Positions 1 through 5,813 of a DNA stretch of 12,911 bases are shown here, in pieces (position 1 is the first letter of the stretch; the number at the start of each line of letters is the position of its first letter). The notes beneath the pieces were generated by a model. The model made no database searches and was not told the DNA's origin. It saw only the letters and a program-made list of their open reading frames with translations. The stretch is from an uncultured Verrucomicrobiota bacterium (GTDB lineage Bacteria; Verrucomicrobiota; Kiritimatiellia; RFP12; UBA1067). The position numbers and the translations under genes were made by a program. The stretch spans positions 1-12,911 of the forward strand of contig CALYRV010000051.1 of assembly GCA_945483525.1 (NCBI GenBank), given 5' to 3'.

Positions 1-184
1 CCGAACGCGTATAGTCGGCATTAAGCCACAAATCGGCCAGCACGCTTTTGATGGTGCTGCCGGGGATGATCGGATAACCCGTGTGACGTTCGCGGACGAC
101 CGGCTGGTCGACGGCGCCGACGGACGAACCGCAGCCCACGTGAAGCGGCGTGCGGGTGAAAATGGACATGATCTTGGTCTTCAT
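1..184 (-). CDS. cmr4: Type III-B CRISPR RAMP protein Cmr4, N-terminal fragment
   Basis: Cmr4 forms the helical backbone of the type III-B effector complex and cuts bound target RNA at 6-nt intervals. Only the first 61 codons are in the window; the gene runs off the left edge. The fragment has the family's opening: a first beta strand (residues 5-10), then TPLHVGCGSSVGAVDQPVVRE and a YPIIPGSTIKS segment that corresponds to the glycine/serine-rich RAMP stretch (usually P.I.GSSLKG). Asp26 in this run sits where the catalytic aspartate of characterised Cmr4 proteins (D26 in Pyrococcus furiosus, from memory) is found, so RNA cleavage is probably intact. The ATG at 184 is preceded by a good Shine-Dalgarno AAGAGGA (197-191) six bases upstream. 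It follows cmr3 by 23 bases in the same operon. One difference from the usual motif is Ser instead of Gly after Lys in the GSTIKS segment. Confidence 0.88.
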   Translation of the reverse strand, partial: MKTKIMSIFTRTPLHVGCGSSVGAVDQPVVRERHTGYPIIPGSTIKSVLADLWLNADYTRS

Positions 185-207
185 TTGTTTTCCTCTTGGA
201 TGTTAAA

Positions 208-1425
208 TCAATTGTTGGATTCACGAGTAAACTTCTGCGGCTCCGCGACATACGAGCAGATGCCCAGCCCGAGGCCCTTCTCGCCGAGATCGGAGAGCGG
301 CTTCAGGTTGAGAACCTCGACGAGTTTCTTGGCTTCATCTTCAGTCTCGCACTTAAAGACATAGGACGAACCCGCAGGAACAGCCAGCTCTGTCGGCTTC
401 TCCTTGTCGAGCGAATCGTAACCGGAGAATGCCAGCGGCTTGCCGATGCACGCGGCGATCAGCGTCGCCGTCTCGAACGGCTTGCACTCCTCCTTCATAC
501 GGGAACGATAGGCCGCTCGCGATTCGCCGGGACGGCGCTGCACCCTTTCAGTCGGGAGCATGACCTTGCCGGTGCGCTTGCCGTCCGCCTGTTCTTCCAG
601 CCAGTTCGGATACCAGCCCTTCATGAACAGTGCCGGGGTCAGCAAAGTCCAGCGAACATACTTTGTCGGATTTCTCTTGGACAACGCCTTCAACTCTGCT
701 TCAAGGTCCTTGCCCGAGGGCTCGAACCGCACCATGCCGCCCTGTCCGCCAAAGCGAACGTCGAGACCCAAAAGCTCGTCCACCTTCGCCGTCTCGACTT
801 CGCACACCATCTTCACGCCCTTGCCAAGGCGCAGATACTCGGCCTCATACTGTCCGCTTTCGTGCTGTCCACCCACCCGCTTCGATGCACCCGTAGACGC
901 ATCGAGTGTTGTTCCGACACGAGGCTCAGATTGATAGAGATCAGCGTCCACATTCTTTGGAACATCCGCCTCCAGACCTTTCCCTTCGCCGACAATTCCC
1001 TTGAGATAGCGTTCGTATTCCTCTGCCGTAATCCACTTCGGATACGACTTCTTCTCCACCACACGATCAGCAAAGCCGGCCGTAAGCGGCGCGGGGATGT
1101 CCGTAACGCCTTGGCTTGCGTCAAAGGCGATGAGCTTCATGTCCCAGTCCAGGGGCATGGGCAGGTAGAGTTTTCCGTCCTTCATCGGGAACGGACCCGT
1201 AACGCGCAGATCCGAGACGGATCCATACCAGTTTTTCTCAGATACGTTCGGATCACGGATCAATTCATGGATGACCGCACTGAAGAGCTGGTCCGGACGC
1301 GGCCAATAGGCGCCGTGGCCGACGTTGAAAACATCGTCCGTACGATCCTTATCCACGTCCATCGGACGCGCATCGCGGAAGAACAGCACGTCACGCGGAG
1401 ACAATTCATATGATTTCTTTGCCAT
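208..1425 (-). CDS. cmr3: Type III-B CRISPR RAMP protein Cmr3
   Basis: Cmr3 is the Cas5-like subunit that, with Cmr2, caps the foot of the Cmr complex and holds the crRNA 5' tag. The 405-residue product opens with YELSPRDVLFFRDARPMD, the typical Cmr3 N-terminus, followed by a GAYWPRPDQLFSAVIHELIRD segment. It ends with a glycine-rich EKGLGLGICSYV loop, as expected for a RAMP C-terminal motif. Length is in the normal range for the family. The ATG at 1425 is preferred over a GTG at 1431, because GGGAG lies five bases before the ATG but abuts and overlaps the GTG. The gene starts 12 bases after the cmr2 stop and ends 23 bases before cmr4, so it is co-transcribed with both. Confidence 0.9.
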   Translation of the reverse strand: MAKKSYELSPRDVLFFRDARPMDVDKDRTDDVFNVGHGAYWPRPDQLFSAVIHELIRDPNVSEKNWYGSVSDLRVTGPFPMKDGKLYLPMPLDWDMKLIAFDASQGVTDIPAPLTAGFADRVVEKKSYPKWITAEEYERYLKGIVGEGKGLEADVPKNVDADLYQSEPRVGTTLDASTGASKRVGGQHESGQYEAEYLRLGKGVKMVCEVETAKVDELLGLDVRFGGQGGMVRFEPSGKDLEAELKALSKRNPTKYVRWTLLTPALFMKGWYPNWLEEQADGKRTGKVMLPTERVQRRPGESRAAYRSRMKEECKPFETATLIAACIGKPLAFSGYDSLDKEKPTELAVPAGSSYVFKCETEDEAKKLVEVLNLKPLSDLGEKGLGLGICSYVAEPQKFTRESNN

Positions 1426-1437
1426 AGTCACTCCCGA

Positions 1438-2829
1438 TTAGTCCCGCGGACGGTTGATAAACGCCTCGCACATGAAGAGTCCGAGGAAATCCTCCGGATG
1501 ATCTTTTACACTTTGCTCTTTCAAGTAAGCTTCAAGACATCCCTTAGTCAATACCTCACCCGCCCCCTCTGTCTGCTTGAGCGTATGAAGCGTTTCCTCG
1601 AGAACAACCTTCCTCATGTCATTCGACTCATCCAGATCGCCCTTCTTGAGCGCATACGGCTCGAGGAATCCCGCCAGCTTATAGGCGAAACGCGAGAGCT
1701 TGCCACTCTGCTCGGTCAGGCGATTGTAGATGTCAAACGCGGCACTGTCCCATTTGCATCCCCACTTCAGAATCTCACCGGAGCGCTTCAGGACACTCAC
1801 GGCCAGCGCGTTGCGTTCATACCCGTGCTTGGCACGACTCTCAGCGGCATGCGCCTCATGAATAAGATCCTGCAAGGGTGCCTTACATGAACCGATGGCG
1901 ATGCCGGCAGAGGCGGTGACGCCATGCTCATTGACGGTTTCCTTGAATTTCCGAGCGAGTTCTCGCGCAACGGCAATGGCACGCGTCGCCTTCACGACCG
2001 CAAGGACATCGTCACCGCCGGCATAGATCAAAACGCCGTCCTCGGGATCGATCTTCACCTGTCGGGCGAAATCGGCCAGCTTCTCGCTGAAGCGACGATG
2101 TTGCTCTTTCTCGCTGAATGAAGAGAGCGTGCCACCCATGTGATCGCCGTCCATGGCAATGACGGCAATGTAATCGCCGAGCTTCTTCGCGAGGAACGTA
2201 TCGTTGTCGGTCGAACGCGCCGCCTTGATGAGGTTCATCGCGCCGCGGCCGCTGTTCTTGTTGGGGGCCCTGTTGTCGGCGACATCAAGTGCTGACTCCT
2301 TGCCGGAAAGGAAATCCTTAATCGCCGCCGGATTCTCCTCGTGCCAGGCATCAAACGCCCGCGTATTGCGGCGCATGGCCATCAGCTTACCGATCGTTTT
2401 GTAAGCGGCACCCATGTTATCCGTCGGCTCTTTGAGAACAGCCCAGGTCGTCTGCAGGAAAGCCTTTGCCTGTTCCATGAATGCCTTGTTCCGATCTTGC
2501 GGAACCCTTTTCAACTTGGGCCAGCAAGTTTCGGCGATTTTCATCAGCTCTTCCTTCGCCGCTACCGCAGCGGACTTGGCGAGTTCCTCGCCCTTTCCCT
2601 TCGGGACGAATACGAGGAAGCGGTTCGGAATTCCCTTCAGTTCGCCCTTCTTCACAGCTGGGAAGACGGCTTCCGTATCATAAGCAGGAATCACCTTCAA
2701 TGCCTCGGCCGTCAGTTCGGAGAGCAATTCCGAACCAACGCGCAAGTCGCCGATCGTCTCAGCCTGTGCGATGAACTCCTGCACCGGGCCGAGCTGAAAC
2801 AGCAGCAGCTCCTTTCCTTCATCACTCAT
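1438..2829 (-). CDS. cmr2: Type III-B Cas10 (Cmr2), short form without HD domain
   Basis: Cas10/Cmr2 is the large subunit of type III-B complexes; its Palm domain makes cyclic oligoadenylate when target RNA is bound. Visible features of this 463-residue protein: the classic Cmr2 start LLLFQLGPVQEFIAQAETIGDLRVGS (residues 8-33); IPNRFLVFVP (67-76); the Palm segment AMDGDHMGG (225-233); and the cyclase motif YAGGDDVLAVV (269-279) with GGDD intact at 271-274. These are followed by SAGIAIG (307-313) and AHAAESRAKH (326-335). Most Cmr2 proteins are about twice as long and carry an N-terminal HD DNase domain and a four-cysteine zinc finger. Here the protein begins directly at the first Palm-like domain, and only three scattered cysteines (102, 315, 358) are seen. 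DNase activity is therefore probably absent while signalling is retained. The ATG overlaps the end of the crn2-like gene by 8 bases, implying translational coupling. Confidence 0.93.
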   Translation of the reverse strand: MSDEGKELLLFQLGPVQEFIAQAETIGDLRVGSELLSELTAEALKVIPAYDTEAVFPAVKKGELKGIPNRFLVFVPKGKGEELAKSAAVAAKEELMKIAETCWPKLKRVPQDRNKAFMEQAKAFLQTTWAVLKEPTDNMGAAYKTIGKLMAMRRNTRAFDAWHEENPAAIKDFLSGKESALDVADNRAPNKNSGRGAMNLIKAARSTDNDTFLAKKLGDYIAVIAMDGDHMGGTLSSFSEKEQHRRFSEKLADFARQVKIDPEDGVLIYAGGDDVLAVVKATRAIAVARELARKFKETVNEHGVTASAGIAIGSCKAPLQDLIHEAHAAESRAKHGYERNALAVSVLKRSGEILKWGCKWDSAAFDIYNRLTEQSGKLSRFAYKLAGFLEPYALKKGDLDESNDMRKVVLEETLHTLKQTEGAGEVLTKGCLEAYLKEQSVKDHPEDFLGLFMCEAFINRPRD

Positions 2830-3220
2830 CAGAGTTTTCCTCCTTTGTTTTCCAAGTCAGTTTCAAAAGCTTCCAGCCGACGATCTTCGACTCGTCGACT
2901 TCCGTTCCAATCGGCGGACGATACCCCGACACATAGTCGGGCGACAGCACCCAGCAGACGTCGAACGTCTCGCCGCCGAACATCGGCCGCCCGTCTGACG
3001 AACACACGATTGCGGGCCGTTCCATCTTCGGCCGCAACGGAAAACCGATCACCCGCTCCGCAGCTGCCAGCGTGTTCTCGTGCCCCCAGAACGAACACAC
3101 CTCCGCTCCGGCGCAAACGTTCGCCTGCAATTCGGACAGCGCGCACTCTGCGATCCTCACTTCGCCTTTCCGAATCAAGGACAGCGAAAAGCTGTTTCCT
3201 ATCAAAACCTTGTCTGTCAT
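2822..3220 (-). CDS. DUF1874 / Crn2 (AcrIII-1-like) ring nuclease homologue
   Basis: Members of this family (viral AcrIII-1 and host Crn2) cut cyclic tetra-adenylate and so switch off type III CRISPR signalling. The 132-residue product matches the family layout as I remember it: an opening strand and turn VLIGNSFSLSL (5-15, family pattern ..L.NAFS..ML); a central WGHENTLAAAERVIG segment (45-59, family IGH.ST...), in which His47 sits where the catalytic histidine lies; and a late YRPPIGTEVD segment (100-109) that aligns with the family's R-L-x-E-G loop. Arg101 is kept, but the expected Glu is Ile104, which may change ligand handling. It is slightly longer than viral relatives because of an insert near residues 74-86. 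It lies between the CARF gene and cmr2, overlaps cmr2 by 8 bases, and has its own TATAAT. The match is from recalled motifs, not a search. A longer ORF in another frame (2829-3233) is arginine-rich and looks like a shadow. Confidence 0.78.
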   Translation of the reverse strand: MTDKVLIGNSFSLSLIRKGEVRIAECALSELQANVCAGAEVCSFWGHENTLAAAERVIGFPLRPKMERPAIVCSSDGRPMFGGETFDVCWVLSPDYVSGYRPPIGTEVDESKIVGWKLLKLTWKTKEENSDE

Positions 3221-3240
3221 AAACGCCGTACATTATACCC
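3221..3240 (-). promoter_or_regulatory. Probable promoter (-10 box) of the crn2-cmr2-cmr3-cmr4 unit
   Basis: A perfect TATAAT lies at 3237-3232 on the minus strand, 11 bases before the crn2-like ATG (3220). The box overlaps the GTA-TAA end of the CARF gene. No convincing -35 hexamer is seen about 17 bases upstream, and there is only a weak GGCG before the ATG. If used, the transcript would begin within about five bases of the start codon (leaderless or nearly so). Confidence 0.5.
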
Positions 3241-4381
3241 CACCTTCAACGGCAAAGCTTTCTTTTGGACATCCGCGGACATCCCTAAGTTTCTTGTCCA
3301 GGCAATTGATCTTCCCCATCGGGAACGTCACCGGGTTGCCGCGCTGGGGAACGAGGGTTTCGGCGTTGGCGAAGCCGGCGGACTGGAGCTTCTTACGGAG
3401 TTCCGAAAGTGTCTTGCGCAGATCGTCGATGTCATCGATGTTCGCGAAACGCGAGCCCTCGCGAAAAGTGTCGAGCCAGTCGATACGCTTGTCGCTATGG
3501 CCGTTGTGAAGCTCGACGAGCTTGGCATGGAGGTCTTTGATCGGACATCCTTTGGCCAGAAGCAGCAGCGCGGCGAAATTGGTCTTACTCAAAGCGACGT
3601 GCGCACCGTTCAGCTTGACCGTGCCATTTGCCGCGTCGATCTCGATCTTCGGATAAACCACAGCCTTCGGAGCCGCGTTCTGCACCTTTGCGATCAACGT
3701 CCTGTATGTCGGCGGAATCGTCTTGAACTTCTCCTGATACCAACCGCGCATACGGACGAACGGAACCTCGAACAGCTCGCTCTTGTATTTGTCGCTCTTG
3801 TACTTCACCTTCGTCCTGCGATTGACGTAGGTCACGCCCTTCACGGGATAGTACATCGGCGGTTCGACGCCGCCTTCAAATTCCGGCGGCAAGAGAACGT
3901 GAAAAACCTTATCGTCCTCGCGGCCCAGCAGGCTCATGCAGGAAAACAGCAATGCGCTCATCGTCTTGCGTCCGCCGGCAATAGACGCCAGCACCACCGT
4001 GTCCGGAGATTCGGTGTACTGACGAACCTGCTGCAGCATGAAATCCGCCGCACGAAGATTGTCATCGCCAGAACGAAGGTCCGCGATACCATTGCCGCGT
4101 TCGTCTGGAATAACACGGATTGAAGTATCTCCAAAGATCAGTTTGCCATCAATCTTGATCTTATCTTTCTTAAGCGCGGCAAGCATCTGACCCCAAACCG
4201 ACTTCTCACCAGACAACAGCTCATCGCAAAGCCGCTCCTTGCCAGACTTCGTAACCAGCACCACGATCTCGTCCGGCACCATCGGGTTCTTCTGATGACA
4301 AAGCGCCCACACCGTTTCGGTGAGGACCGCGGGTGATGTCCCCATCCCCGCAATCAGAATCGTGCGTTTATCAACTCGCAT
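3233..4381 (-). CDS. CARF-domain protein (NE0113/TIGR02584 type) with C-terminal winged-helix-like domain
   Basis: CARF domains bind the cyclic oligoadenylates made by Cas10. The first ~210 of 382 residues match the Cas_NE0113 family: ILIAGMGTSPAVLTETVW (8-25), DNLRAADFML (107-116), LASIAGGRKTMSALLFS (131-147), LLGREDDKVFHVLLPPEFEG (151-170) and MYYPV. After a ~40-residue linker, residues ~244-355 read like an OmpR/PhoB effector domain: IEIDAANGTVKLNGAHVALSK, a leucine-rich helix, then DDLRKTLSELRKKL and a closing hairpin QRGNPVTF. No HEPN R-x4-6-H motif is visible, so it is not an obvious RNase. Expected role: ligand-responsive transcription regulator, possibly with ring-nuclease activity as some NE0113 proteins are annotated. 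The reading frame stays open to an ATG at 4456, but those 25 extra residues are proline-rich and non-CARF. The ATG at 4381 directly precedes the first CARF strand and has TATAAT nine bases upstream. The gene ends inside the crn2 promoter. Confidence 0.85.
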   Translation of the reverse strand: MRVDKRTILIAGMGTSPAVLTETVWALCHQKNPMVPDEIVVLVTKSGKERLCDELLSGEKSVWGQMLAALKKDKIKIDGKLIFGDTSIRVIPDERGNGIADLRSGDDNLRAADFMLQQVRQYTESPDTVVLASIAGGRKTMSALLFSCMSLLGREDDKVFHVLLPPEFEGGVEPPMYYPVKGVTYVNRRTKVKYKSDKYKSELFEVPFVRMRGWYQEKFKTIPPTYRTLIAKVQNAAPKAVVYPKIEIDAANGTVKLNGAHVALSKTNFAALLLLAKGCPIKDLHAKLVELHNGHSDKRIDWLDTFREGSRFANIDDIDDLRKTLSELRKKLQSAGFANAETLVPQRGNPVTFPMGKINCLDKKLRDVRGCPKESFAVEGGV

Positions 4382-4384
4382 AGC

Positions 4385-4401
4385 GGCACTATTATACCAA
4401 A
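4385..4401 (-). promoter_or_regulatory. Promoter of the CARF gene, element shared with fic
   Basis: The minus strand reads TTTGGTATAATAGTGCC at 4401-4385, with an extended -10 (TGGTATAAT, box at 4396-4391) nine bases before the ATG at 4381. The fic promoter has TTTGGTATAATATTACC at 5681-5665; 15 of 17 positions agree. No Shine-Dalgarno or -35 is visible, suggesting a leaderless mRNA. At fic the sequence is a full palindrome; here only one half-site (TTTGGTA) is intact. Confidence 0.6.
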
Positions 4402-4460
4402 GAATTGGAATCGGGGGAGGGAAAATCGGGGAGAAGAAGCGACTGCCGTATGGCATCGAA

Positions 4461-4466
4461 ATTATA
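4461..4466 (-). promoter_or_regulatory. Second TATAAT overlapping the fic stop codon
   Basis: The last codons of fic read GTA-TAA-T, giving a perfect TATAAT at 4466-4461 on the minus strand, about 85 bases upstream of the preferred CARF start. It mirrors the TATAAT overlapping the CARF stop at 3237-3232. It lies only four bases before the ATG at 4456, so it cannot serve that start as a normal leaderless promoter. It could instead give a longer leader for the CARF gene, or be chance. Confidence 0.25.
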
Positions 4467-5646
4467 CGCAGCTCTTCTTCGCCTTTTGACCGCTGGCGGT
4501 CAGACGATAACGCTGTGTTGGCGAGCGCGGACTGTCGGGCTGGGTCATCTCGACAAGACCGATCTTGAGCGCCGGTCCCAACGAGTATTCAGAAAAATTC
4601 TTACGATCCTTGAGCTTCAAAGACCTCATCAACTGCTCTCTCGTCAATTCATCATCACCAAGAACAAGCAAAAGCCGTTTGACCGCTTTAGACAACGCCC
4701 AGTTTCCACTGCTATTACTTGTGGGGGTCATGCTTTTACTTGCGGGGGTGTCGACGTTACTTGCGGGGGTGTCGACGTTACTTGCGGGGGTCATAATGTT
4801 GCTTGTAGGGTCGTCAGACCCTTTCCATCCTCCCACAAGCAAATAGCGACTTTGCAAAACATTCGACTCGCCTAACAGCAGATTGCGGAAGAACAACTCC
4901 AGATATTCCGTCGTCTCCTCAATCCCCTTCGGCACGTTCGTATAGTTCGCCCTGACGAGCGCATTACGGAAATACCAAGCGTTCTCGGCGAAAACGTCAT
5001 TCGCGACATCAAAGCCGAGCGTCCGCAAATACTTGATGACAAAGACTCCCGTCGTGCGCGTATTCCCTTCACCAAAGGCATGAATCTGCCAGAGGTTAGA
5101 TGTAAATCGGGAAATGTGACGAATGATTTCCGACTCGGTTAGTCCGACATACGAGAACTCGCGTTCTTGTTTGATGTCAAACGTCAACATCTCCATCAGG
5201 CGATAAGACGAACCATACCGCACCGTATCGCCGTCAAGCACCCATTCATCCTTAGTGATGTCATAGTCCCGAATACGTCCCGCGAATTCAAAGACGCCCT
5301 CAAAAAGTCGTCGATGAATCGACACCAGCCCCTCCGGCGAGAATGTAAACGAATCTTCGGACAACACTTCGGCGATATGCTGCGAAACGAGGTCCGCCTC
5401 TGCCGATCGATCAACAACACCACCGCCAGCAAGTTTTTTCGCCTTATGATAATCCGACACGAGTTGCCGAGATTCAGCGAGCGTGATCTCACCCTCGATG
5501 TTTCTTTGAGCCGTCTTGATGAGGTATTCGGACGGTGTCAATCCGTCGACTTTCTGCAAACCGATAGCCGTCTTCCAGGCGTACGCCTTCTCGCGCACCC
5601 CCGGCTCCTTAGCCCGCAGATATTTACCCCACTGATCTTCGCCCAT
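4462..5646 (-). CDS. Fic-domain AMP-transferase with C-terminal winged helix
   Basis: Fic enzymes transfer AMP (or related groups) from nucleotides onto protein side chains and often act as toxins or stress regulators. The 394-residue product has the Fic core at about 105-260, with LFEGVFEFAGRIRDYDITK (114-132) and the active-site loop HAFGEGNTR (189-197). That loop matches HxFx(D/E)GNxR, with His189, Glu193, Asn195 and Arg197 present, so it should be active. The N-terminal part has TAQRNIEGEITLAESRQLVSDYH (45-67), resembling the self-inhibitory or VbhA-like segment; the expected Ser/Thr of (S/T)xxxE(G/N) is Gln47. A repeat linker of D/M-TPASN heptapeptides (about 284-311) precedes a winged-helix C-terminal domain (about 318-390) with LTREQLMRSLKLKDRKNF and RYRLT, typical of Fic-like C-terminal regions. 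Two 60-base samples are about 48% GC, lower than most neighbours sampled. ATG at 5646 has a modest GAGAG ahead. Gene sits first in the defence block, just after the mscS terminator. Confidence 0.92.
   Translation of the reverse strand: MGEDQWGKYLRAKEPGVREKAYAWKTAIGLQKVDGLTPSEYLIKTAQRNIEGEITLAESRQLVSDYHKAKKLAGGGVVDRSAEADLVSQHIAEVLSEDSFTFSPEGLVSIHRRLFEGVFEFAGRIRDYDITKDEWVLDGDTVRYGSSYRLMEMLTFDIKQEREFSYVGLTESEIIRHISRFTSNLWQIHAFGEGNTRTTGVFVIKYLRTLGFDVANDVFAENAWYFRNALVRANYTNVPKGIEETTEYLELFFRNLLLGESNVLQSRYLLVGGWKGSDDPTSNIMTPASNVDTPASNVDTPASKSMTPTSNSSGNWALSKAVKRLLLVLGDDELTREQLMRSLKLKDRKNFSEYSLGPALKIGLVEMTQPDSPRSPTQRYRLTASGQKAKKSCV
4715..4809 (-). repeat. 21-base tandem repeat inside fic
   Basis: Four full 21-base units start at 4715, 4736, 4757 and 4778, followed by a partial unit at 4799. 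Units 2 and 3 are identical; units 1 and 4 differ mainly in their last third. Each unit encodes seven residues (D/M-TPASN-x), forming a flexible Thr/Pro/Ser linker between the Fic core and the winged helix. Because 21 is divisible by three, gain or loss of units keeps the frame. The plus strand carries a run of five G in each full unit. Confidence 0.9.
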
Positions 5647-5661
5647 ATCGTGCTCTCAAAT

Positions 5662-5681
5662 TTTGGTAATATTATACCAAA
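5662..5681 (-). promoter_or_regulatory. fic promoter within a palindromic operator-like site
   Basis: TTTGGTA and TACCAAA flank a six-base centre, forming a perfect 20-base inverted repeat. On the minus strand it contains an extended -10, TGGTATAAT (box 5676-5671), 24 bases before the fic ATG. A weak -35-like TTGGTG lies about 18 bases upstream of the box. A dimeric repressor binding here would block RNA polymerase directly. Candidate binders (inference) are the winged helix of Fic itself or the CARF-winged-helix protein, whose own promoter has a related site. Confidence 0.65.
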
Positions 5682-5687
5682 TTCACG

Positions 5688-5753
5688 ATGTTCACACCAA
5701 AACTAACTGACGAGGAGCGCGAAATATTGGGAACGGCAATGCCGAGAAAATGA
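5688..5753 (+). CDS. Possible 21-residue divergent small ORF
   Basis: This is the only plus-strand candidate I would keep. It encodes MFTPKLTDEEREILGTAMPRK, which reads like ordinary protein sequence. It lies 6 bases beyond the fic promoter palindrome, divergent from fic, and ends just before the mscS terminator hairpin. A TATTAT lies 12 bases upstream within the palindrome. There is no Shine-Dalgarno and no recognised family, and a 22-codon open frame can easily arise by chance. Confidence 0.15.
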   Translation: MFTPKLTDEEREILGTAMPRK

Positions 5754-5786
5754 AACGCCGTGGATCGAAGTTCGGATCCACGGCGT
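5743..5786 (-). terminator. Rho-independent terminator after mscS
   Basis: A perfect 12-bp stem (5755-5766 pairing with 5775-5786, ACGCCGTGGATC and its complement) encloses an 8-base loop. On the minus strand it is followed by a T-rich stretch TTTCATTTTCT. It lies 28 bases past the mscS stop. It separates the housekeeping cluster from the fic/CRISPR block. Confidence 0.85.
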
Positions 5787-5813
5787 CGGGCACCCAACAG
5801 GTCAAGTGGGGTA

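Noticed and set aside
196..1413. Long plus-strand open frame of 405 codons opposite cmr3
   Set aside because: Antisense shadow of cmr3; the product has no recognisable domain, and the minus-strand frame is a clear Cmr3.
2829..3233. Alternative 134-codon minus frame over the crn2-like gene
   Set aside because: Very arginine-rich (DSERRSEDRRVRAVR...), starts inside the TATAAT, and lacks the DUF1874 pattern seen in the other frame.
3080..4123. Long plus-strand open frame of 347 codons opposite crn2 and the CARF gene
   Set aside because: Arg/His-rich shadow with no motifs; the opposite strand encodes a clear CARF protein.
4382..4456. N-terminal extension of the CARF protein to an ATG at 4456
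   Set aside because: The 25 residues are Pro/aromatic-rich and precede the normal CARF start; they include the promoter TATAAT and have no ribosome-binding site.
4715..4809. Possible CRISPR array
   Set aside because: Units are 21 bases with no distinct spacers, and they encode an in-frame protein repeat inside fic. No other direct-repeat and spacer pattern was seen in the window.
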